Shown: positions 59,601-64,000 of the stretch, one piece after another
Layout: the number at the start of each line of letters is the position of its first letter
Position numbering within the stretch: the stretch's first letter is position 1
Source: JAWWPG01 sp033850885
GTDB lineage: Bacteria > Actinomycetota > Actinomycetes > Propionibacteriales > Nocardioidaceae
DNA length: 64,000 nucleotides
Reading direction: 5' to 3'
Assembly: GCA_033850885.1 (NCBI GenBank)
Contig: JAWWPG010000046.1
Location: forward strand, 62,001 to 126,000
The notes under the pieces: generated by a model
What the model saw: only the letters and a program-made list of their open reading frames with translations
The model's database searches: none
What the model was told of the DNA's origin: nothing
Made by a program: the position numbers and the translations under genes

Positions 59601-61374
59601 GGAGGTCCGCGAGCGGGCCATCGACCCATCGGCGGCCGAGGAGTGGTTGACCCTGCTGTCCTCCGCCGGTCGCACCGTCGCGGTGCGGATCGCCGGGACC
59701 GACATGGTGGCGGCCGTCGAGGACGTCGGCCGGCTCAGGGACGCGCTCGGGGTGCCGGTCCCACCGGGCGTACCCGCTGCCTTCACCGACGAGCTGGCCG
59801 ATCCGCTGGCCGACCTGCTCGCGCGATACGCCCGCAGCCATGGGCCCTTCCGGACGGCAGACGTCGCGACCCGGCTGGGTCTCGGAGTCGCGGTCGCACA
59901 TGACACGCTGAGCCGCCTCGCGCGCGCCGGGCGGGTCAGCGAGGGCGAGTTCCGCCCCGGCGCGCACGGCAGCGAATGGTGCGACTCCGAGGTGCTGCGC
60001 CGGATCCGCCGTCGGTCGCTCGCCCGCGCCCGGGCGGAGGTGGAGCCGGTGGAGCCTGAGGCGCTCGCGAGGTTCCTTCCCGTCTGGCAGAACGTCGGCA
60101 GCAGGCTCCGAGGTGTCGACGGCGTTCTCACCGTCGTCGAGCAGCTGGCTGGCTGTCCGGTTCCCGCGTCGGCCCTCGAGCCGTTCGTGCTGTCGAGCCG
60201 GCTGCTCGACTACCAGCCACAGATGCTCGACGAGCTGACCTCCGCCGGCGAGGTGGTGTGGGTCGGGGCCGGCGCACTCCCCGGCGCGGACGGCTGGGTC
60301 TGCCTCCACCCCTGCGACACGGCGCCCTTGACGCTGCCCGATCTCGCCGACGTCGAGCTCACCGACCGTCATCGCGACGTCCTCGACGTGCTCGCGTCGG
60401 GCGGTGGCTACTTCTTCCGCCAGCTTTCCGACGCGGTCGGCTCGACCGACGACACGGCGCTCGCATCGGTGCTGTGGGAGCTCACCTGGGCCGGCTACCT
60501 CACCAACGACACGATCGCCCCCCTGCGTTCGCTGCTCAGCGGTGGCTCCGGGACCCATCGGCGGCGTCCGAGCACTCCACGGGCCAGGTACGGCGTTCGC
60601 CCGCGGCGCCCGGGTGCCGGCCTGGGGGGGGAGCCACTCAGCAGGCCGTCGCTGCCCTCGCGCACCGGCCCACCGACCACCGCCGGGCGCTGGTCCCTCA
60701 CCCCGGCCCGGGACACCGACGTGACCCGCCGGGCGCACGCGACCGCGGAGGCCCTCCTCGAGCGGCACGGGGTCGTCACCCGCGGAGCCGTCGGCAGTGA
60801 ACAGGTGCCCGGCGGTTTCGCTGCGGTCTACAAGGTGCTGTCCCGTTTCGAGGAGGCCGGCCGGTGCCGGCGAGGCTACTTCGTCGCGGGACTCGGAGCG
60901 GCCCAGTTCTCGACGACCGGGGCGGTCGACCGGTTGCGGGCCATGTCCTCCGACGCCGGCGCGCGTTCCGACCTGCGCCCCGGCCGGGACGGGGCACCGG
61001 GAACGCTCGTGCTCGCCGCCACCGATCCGGCGAACCCGTTCGGCGCCGCCCTGGCCTGGCCGGAGCGGGCCACCGACGTCACCAGTGCCGGGCACCGACC
61101 AGGGAGGAAGGCCGGCGCGCTCGTCGTCACCGTCGACGGGGCGCTCGTCGTCTACGTCGAGCGCGGCGGCCGCACCCTCCTGACGTTCAGCGACGACCCG
61201 ACGCGTGTCCAGCCCGCCGTCGACGCGCTCGCCCTCGCCGTACACGAAGGAGCACTCGGCAGGCTGAGCGTGGAGCGAGCCGACGGCGAGCACATCCTGG
61301 GCACTCCCCTGGCGGCCGCGCTCGAAGCCGCCGGCTTCTACGCGACCCCCCGCGGCCTGCGGCTGCGCCGGTAG
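56671..61374 (+). CDS. lhr: ATP-dependent DNA helicase Lhr
   Basis: A 1567-residue SF2 helicase, the usual giant size of bacterial Lhr. The N-terminal helicase core has Walker A VAPTGSGKT (48-55), DEVH (172-175), GLSATVRPVDEV, TIVFANSRRLAERL and GLQRVGRAGHQVG. Winged-helix and Lhr-specific C-terminal domains (RRRHLARARAEV-like region, FVLSSRLLDYQPQMLDEL) follow. In mycobacteria it is a DNA-repair helicase. Start is 56671 (GGGAGA eight bases upstream); ATG at 56695 with GAGG six bases upstream is an equal alternative. Confidence 0.94.
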   Translation: MTTNPRGAMAAFSPVARAWFSDAFEAPTPAQLGAWQAIAGGDHTLVVAPTGSGKTLAAFLWALDRLAASPPPADRSRRCRVLYVSPMKALAVDVERNLRAPLAGLRQTAARLAQPAPDISVGVRSGDTTAAERRRLVIRPPDVLITTPESLFLMLTSQARETLRGVDTVIVDEVHAVAGTKRGAHLALSLERLDDLLARPAQRIGLSATVRPVDEVARFLGGASPVSVVAPKSRKQWQLEVVVPVEDMADLAASSVKGGRAPAAGLDGDDGRDGDDGPVAYDRSGGYDQPSASDVRERSSIWPHVEEQIVNLVEQHRSTIVFANSRRLAERLTARLNEISAERRGELPPAGLPPAEIMAQSGAARGIPGLLARAHHGSVSKEQRAVIEDELKAGLLPCVVATSSLELGIDMGAVDLVIQVEAPPSVASGLQRVGRAGHQVGEVSRGVLFPKHRGDLVQTAVTVERMRAGQIEALRVPSNPLDVLAQQVVACVALDSWQTDSLFAMVRRSAPFATLPRSAFDATLDLLAGRYPSDEFAELRPRLVWDRVADTLTGRPGAQRLAVTSGGTIPDRGLFGVFLVGSDAAGGRPSRVGELDEEMVYESRVGDVFALGTSSWRIEEITHDRVLVSPAPGLPGRLPFWKGDTLGRPAELGAAIGAFVREIAKLPAAAALDRAASSGLDTFAAGNLVAYIGEQLEDTGAVPHDRQLVVERCRDELGDWRLILHSPYGAAVHGPWALAIGQRLQERFGVDAQAMAGDDGIVLRIPETDAAPPGADVCLFEPDELDELVTGAVGGSALFASRFRECAARALLLPRRDPGRRSALWQQRQKSAALLEVASKYGSFPIVLEAVRECLQDVYDLPALLQLMRDIEARRVRVVEVETTTPSAFARSLLFGYVAEFIYEGDSPLAERRAAALALDPGLLGELLGRTELRDLLDPDVIDEIEQDLQWLSPGRRARDAEAVADMVPLIGPLTAREVRERAIDPSAAEEWLTLLSSAGRTVAVRIAGTDMVAAVEDVGRLRDALGVPVPPGVPAAFTDELADPLADLLARYARSHGPFRTADVATRLGLGVAVAHDTLSRLARAGRVSEGEFRPGAHGSEWCDSEVLRRIRRRSLARARAEVEPVEPEALARFLPVWQNVGSRLRGVDGVLTVVEQLAGCPVPASALEPFVLSSRLLDYQPQMLDELTSAGEVVWVGAGALPGADGWVCLHPCDTAPLTLPDLADVELTDRHRDVLDVLASGGGYFFRQLSDAVGSTDDTALASVLWELTWAGYLTNDTIAPLRSLLSGGSGTHRRRPSTPRARYGVRPRRPGAGLGGEPLSRPSLPSRTGPPTTAGRWSLTPARDTDVTRRAHATAEALLERHGVVTRGAVGSEQVPGGFAAVYKVLSRFEEAGRCRRGYFVAGLGAAQFSTTGAVDRLRAMSSDAGARSDLRPGRDGAPGTLVLAATDPANPFGAALAWPERATDVTSAGHRPGRKAGALVVTVDGALVVYVERGGRTLLTFSDDPTRVQPAVDALALAVHEGALGRLSVERADGEHILGTPLAAALEAAGFYATPRGLRLRR

Positions 61375-61394
61375 CGACCAATAGGGTGGGGCGC

Positions 61395-61826
61395 GTGGTC
61401 CAGGTCGAGCGCACGTTCACCGTCAAGAAGCCGCGCGACGAGGTCGTGGGGTATCTCACGGACTTCGCGAACGCTGAAAGCTGGGATCCCGGGACCGTCT
61501 CGTGCGAGCAGACCACCCCCGGCCCACCCGGAGTCGGCACCACCTGGCACAACGTCTCGCGGATCCGGGGACGTGAGACCGACCTGACCTACGAGCTGAC
61601 GTACGCCGACCCGCACCGCCTGACCTTCGTCGGGACCAACAAGACGGCAACCTCGACGGACGACCTGACGTTCAGGTCCGACGGCGACGCGACGGTGATC
61701 ACCTACCGGTCCACCGTCAGGTTCAACGGCCTGGCACGGCTCGCGGACCCGCTCATGAAGCGGGAGTTCAACCGCCTGGCGAAGGAGCTGGTGCCGCTGA
61801 TGACCCGTACCCTGGAGTCGCTCTGA
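61395..61826 (+). CDS. SRPBCC-family protein
   Basis: A 143-residue START/Bet v1-like protein: VERTFTVKKPRDEVVGYLTD, ANAESWDPGTVSCEQTT, a central sheet (VGTTWHNVSRIRGRETDLTY) and a long C-terminal helix (DPLMKREFNRLAKELVPLM). Binds a hydrophobic ligand in the cytoplasm; function unknown. GTG start 18 bp after the lhr stop, so it may be co-transcribed with lhr. Confidence 0.88.
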   Translation: MVQVERTFTVKKPRDEVVGYLTDFANAESWDPGTVSCEQTTPGPPGVGTTWHNVSRIRGRETDLTYELTYADPHRLTFVGTNKTATSTDDLTFRSDGDATVITYRSTVRFNGLARLADPLMKREFNRLAKELVPLMTRTLESL

Positions 61827-61841
61827 GCCCAGTCGGCATAC

Positions 61842-62801
61842 TCAGACCGACGATTGTCGAGCCTCCGACGGGCGCCCCCGGTAGGAGCGGCGGTACGCGG
61901 TGGGGGTGGTGGCCACCTCCCTCGTGAGATGCAGCCGGAGGTTCGCGGCGCTGCCGAGCCCGCTGCGAACGGCGACCTGGTCGACGGGGAGGTCGGTGCT
62001 CTCGAGGAGGCGGCGCGCCTCGTAGACGCGTTGCAGGGCGAGCCACCTCAGCGGCGTGGTCCCGATCTGCGCGAGGAAGTGGCGCGCGAACGTACGTGGC
62101 GCCCAGGCCGCATGCCGTGCCATGTCAGAGACGGTCATCGGCTGGTCGAGCCGGTCCAGCATCCACTGGCAGGTGGCGCTCAGGCCGTTGCCGGTCGGAG
62201 GGATGGGGCGTTCGAGGAACTGGGCCTGACCGCCCTCACGGTACGGCGCCACCACCATGCGCCTGGCGATGCGGGCCGCGGAGTCGACGCCGTGGTCGAG
62301 GCGCACCAGGTGCAGGCACAGGTCGATCCCGGCCGCGAGTCCCGCGCTGGTGAGCACGGATCCCTCGTCGACGTAGAGCACGTCGGGGTCCACGACCACG
62401 GTCGGGTACCGAGCGGCCAGCTCACCGGCGTCCCGCCAGTGGGTGGCAGCCCGACGTCCGTCGAGCAGCCCGGCGCCGGCCAGCGCGAAGGCTCCGGTAC
62501 ACACCGACACCACCCGCGCGCCTCGATCGGCGGCCGCCCGCAGACCCTCGCAGACCTCCACCGTGGGCTCGTCGTGCGGGGCGTATCCGGGTACGACCAC
62601 GGTGTCGGCTGTCTCCAGGGCGTCGAGTCCTCGGCCGACCTGCACGGCGTAGCCGGTGGTCGTGGGGACCGTCCCGGGTACCTGCGTGCAGACGGCGAAG
62701 GAGTACCGGTCGCGCTCGTCCTGGTGGCCGAACACCTGCGACGGTATCGCCAGGTCGAATGCCACGACGTCGGGAAGCACGAGCGCCACCACCTGATGCA
62801 C
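61842..62801 (-). CDS. GlxA-type regulator: DJ-1/PfpI domain plus AraC DNA-binding domain
   Basis: A 319-residue regulator. Residues 1-170 form a DJ-1/PfpI-like domain (VVALVLPDVVAFDLAIPSQVF, VVSVCTGAFALAGAGLLDGR with the elbow Cys); the C-terminal third has AraC helix-turn-helix units (VSDMARHAAWAPRTFARHFL, DQVAVRSGLGSAANLRLHL). GlxA-type regulators control amine or amino-acid catabolism in several bacteria. It is divergent from the DJ-1 enzyme gene at 62887, its likely target. Confidence 0.92.
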   Translation of the reverse strand: MHQVVALVLPDVVAFDLAIPSQVFGHQDERDRYSFAVCTQVPGTVPTTTGYAVQVGRGLDALETADTVVVPGYAPHDEPTVEVCEGLRAAADRGARVVSVCTGAFALAGAGLLDGRRAATHWRDAGELAARYPTVVVDPDVLYVDEGSVLTSAGLAAGIDLCLHLVRLDHGVDSAARIARRMVVAPYREGGQAQFLERPIPPTGNGLSATCQWMLDRLDQPMTVSDMARHAAWAPRTFARHFLAQIGTTPLRWLALQRVYEARRLLESTDLPVDQVAVRSGLGSAANLRLHLTREVATTPTAYRRSYRGRPSEARQSSV

Positions 62802-62886
62802 GCCCCCATCATGTCAGAGGCGGTGGCAGGATCCTCACGCATCTCGGCATTCCTGCCTCTCGTGGCCGCCTGGCCCCGCATCGAGG

Positions 62887-63507
62887 ATGGTCCCCATGAC
62901 TGCACAAGGCAACGCCACGCCGGCCCGCCACATCGGGATTCTGCTCTTCGATGGTGTCGAGGAGCTGGATGCCGTAGGCCCCTGGGAGGTGCTGGCATCC
63001 TGGACCCAGGTCTTCCCGCAGGACGGGTACTCGGTCTCCTGCCTGTCCCGCGACGGCGGGTCCGTCACAGCGGCCAAGGGACTCGTCATGCATGCTCACC
63101 ACTCGTTCGCGGATGCTCCGCCGCTAGAGGTGCTGGTCCATCCGGGCGGCAACACCCGACCTTTGCAGGAGGACCCGGAGCACCTGGAATGGGTGCGGGC
63201 CCAGCGGGCGGTCGTCCCCCTGATGACGAGCGTCTGCAGCGGGTCGCTCGTCTACGCCGCGGCCGGTCTGCTTCGCGGCCGGCCGGCCACCAGCTACTGG
63301 GGCGCCCTGGACTCTCTGCGCGCCCTCGACCCGTCGGTGGAGGTGCGCCCGGACGACCGTTGGGTCGACGACGGTGACGTGGTCACCGCGGCGGGGGTGA
63401 GCGCGGGGATCGACATGGCCCTGCACCTCGTCGCACGCCTCGCCGGTGACGACCGCTCCCGCGAGGTCCGCCGAGGCATCCAGTACGACCCGCAACCTCC
63501 CGTCTGA
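62887..63507 (+). CDS. DJ-1/PfpI family protein
   Basis: A 206-residue DJ-1/PfpI protein: HIGILLFDGVEELDAVGPWE at the N-terminus, MTSVCSGSLVYAAAGLLRGR with the nucleophile-elbow cysteine, and VTAAGVSAGIDMALHLVARL near the end. Isonitrile hydratase-like and other thiol hydrolases share this branch. It begins 85 bp from the divergent GlxA-type regulator that has the same fold, suggesting the regulator senses a related ligand. ATG at 62887 or 62896. Confidence 0.88.
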   Translation: MVPMTAQGNATPARHIGILLFDGVEELDAVGPWEVLASWTQVFPQDGYSVSCLSRDGGSVTAAKGLVMHAHHSFADAPPLEVLVHPGGNTRPLQEDPEHLEWVRAQRAVVPLMTSVCSGSLVYAAAGLLRGRPATSYWGALDSLRALDPSVEVRPDDRWVDDGDVVTAAGVSAGIDMALHLVARLAGDDRSREVRRGIQYDPQPPV

Positions 63508-63525
63508 CCCCCCACCCTCGTTGAG

Positions 63526-63623
63526 CCGTCGCAAAGTTGCGACGGGTCAACGGCAACTTTGCGACGGGTCAACGGCAACTTTGCGACCGGTCAACGGCAA
63601 CTTTGCGACGGGTCAACGGCAAC
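63526..63623. repeat. 22-bp tandem repeat array with one inverted half
   Basis: Nearly four direct copies of a 22-base unit (starts GCGACGGGTCAAC, ends GGCAACTTT) run from 63539 to 63623; the third has CGG for GGG. The 15 bases before it (CCGTCGCAAAGTTGC, 63526-63540) are the inverse of the unit junction, so every pair of neighbours can fold. It lies between convergent genes, 18 bp after the DJ-1 gene stop and 17 bp before the S9 peptidase stop. Confidence 0.9.
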
Positions 63624-63640
63624 ATCCGGTACGCCGTCCG

Positions 63641-64000
63641 CTACGTGGCGGCGTCGCCGACCTCGACCCTCATCGAGCGACGCAGGAACTCGACCTGGAG
63701 GAGGAGCAGGTTCTCGGCCACGGACTCCGATTTGGCCAGGTGCGTGATGCCGGGCAACGGGAGCACCGCATGCGGTTTACCCGCCTCGACCAGCGCCTGC
63801 GACAGCTTCAGCGTGTGCGCGACCACGACGTTGTCGTCGGCGAGGCCGTGGACGAGCAGCAACGGCCTGGTGAGCCGGTCGGCGAGCAGGGTCAAGTCGT
63901 TGGCGTCGTACACGTCGCGGTTGGCCTCCGGGTGTCCGAGGTAGCGCTCCGAGTAGCAGGTGTCGTAGAGCCGCTGGTCGCTCGTGGGCGCGCCGGCCAC
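63641..64000 (-). CDS. S9-family serine peptidase, C-terminal end (partial)
   Basis: The last 119 residues of a prolyl-oligopeptidase-type hydrolase; the gene begins beyond the right edge. RPLLLVHGLADDNVVVAHTL holds the catalytic Asp region and PLPGITHLAKSE the catalytic His; the Ser motif is outside the window. SERYLGHPEANRDVYDAND is typical of the DPP IV-like C-terminal domain. Acts probably on short peptides; location cannot be judged without the N-terminus. Confidence 0.88.
   Translation of the reverse strand: MAGAPTSDQRLYDTCYSERYLGHPEANRDVYDANDLTLLADRLTRPLLLVHGLADDNVVVAHTLKLSQALVEAGKPHAVLPLPGITHLAKSESVAENLLLLQVEFLRRSMRVEVGDAAT

Noticed and set aside
59344..61293. 649-residue minus-strand open frame opposite lhr
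   Set aside because: Low-complexity Gly/Arg/Glu-rich shadow; the plus strand encodes the Lhr C-terminal domains continuously.
63539..63623. Possible CRISPR array
   Set aside because: The 22-bp units are directly contiguous with no spacers, and no cas genes are present.

Overview
The window is a dense, very GC-rich stretch from an actinomycete. GTG starts are common, genes often overlap by 4 bases at ATGA or GTGA, and the core follows an order typical of actinobacteria: DUF3046-recA-recX-rny ... miaB ... miaA-dapF ... hflX ... dinG/lexA ... nrdR-nrdJ. A Nocardioides- or Kribbella-like member of the Propionibacteriales is my guess; the sequence alone does not prove it. I recognise no tRNA, rRNA, CRISPR array or IS element.

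Layout. 1-5223: a LacI-controlled sugar operon (lacI, GH39 glycosidase, family 5 solute-binding lipoprotein, start of a permease), with two abutting palindromic operators in front of lacI. 5251-7358: a DinB2-like Y-family polymerase, a small unknown gene and an FMN reductase. 7355-10973: the nrdR-nrdJ operon (B12-dependent ribonucleotide reductase and its repressor) with a promoter under two NrdR boxes. 11301-12757: a lipoprotein and a secreted PKD-like protein of lower GC content. 12961-24712: an amine-catabolism island with class I amidotransferase hydrolase, SDR, aldehyde dehydrogenase, glutamine-synthetase-like ligase, choline-kinase-like protein, APC permease, GntR/HutC regulator and an FAD-GcvT oxidase. 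A secreted RCC1 protein sits inside it. DasR-like GTCTAGAC palindromes lie in both amine-gene promoter regions.

24745-26189: the SOS locus, a LysM membrane protein of the cell-division-inhibitor type divergent from lexA, with SOS boxes between them. 26275-38438: housekeeping genes, mostly on the minus strand (dinG, hflX, dapF, miaA, miaB), with small divergent genes between them. 38550-41126: a three-gene ABC exporter on the plus strand. 41260-43554: VOC protein, AraC regulator and a Nudix-GNAT fusion. 43557-48887: rny, recX, recA and a DUF3046 gene. recA carries a 364-residue LAGLIDADG intein at what I recall as the Mycobacterium leprae insertion site.

49001-50799: a two-component system. 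51114-54378: a secreted protein and a DrrAB-like exporter. 54644-56570: an ECF sigma factor paired with a membrane-anchored Asp-box protein. 56671-61374: the giant helicase Lhr. 61395-64000: an SRPBCC protein, a divergent GlxA regulator/DJ-1 pair, a tandem repeat array and the C-terminal end of an S9 peptidase.

The strongest points for a second look are the recA intein, an AT-rich codon patch with a TTA codon inside nrdJ, isoleucine at the steric gate of the DinB, the DasR-like regulon of the amine island, the sigma factor/Asp-box pair, and the intergenic palindromes.
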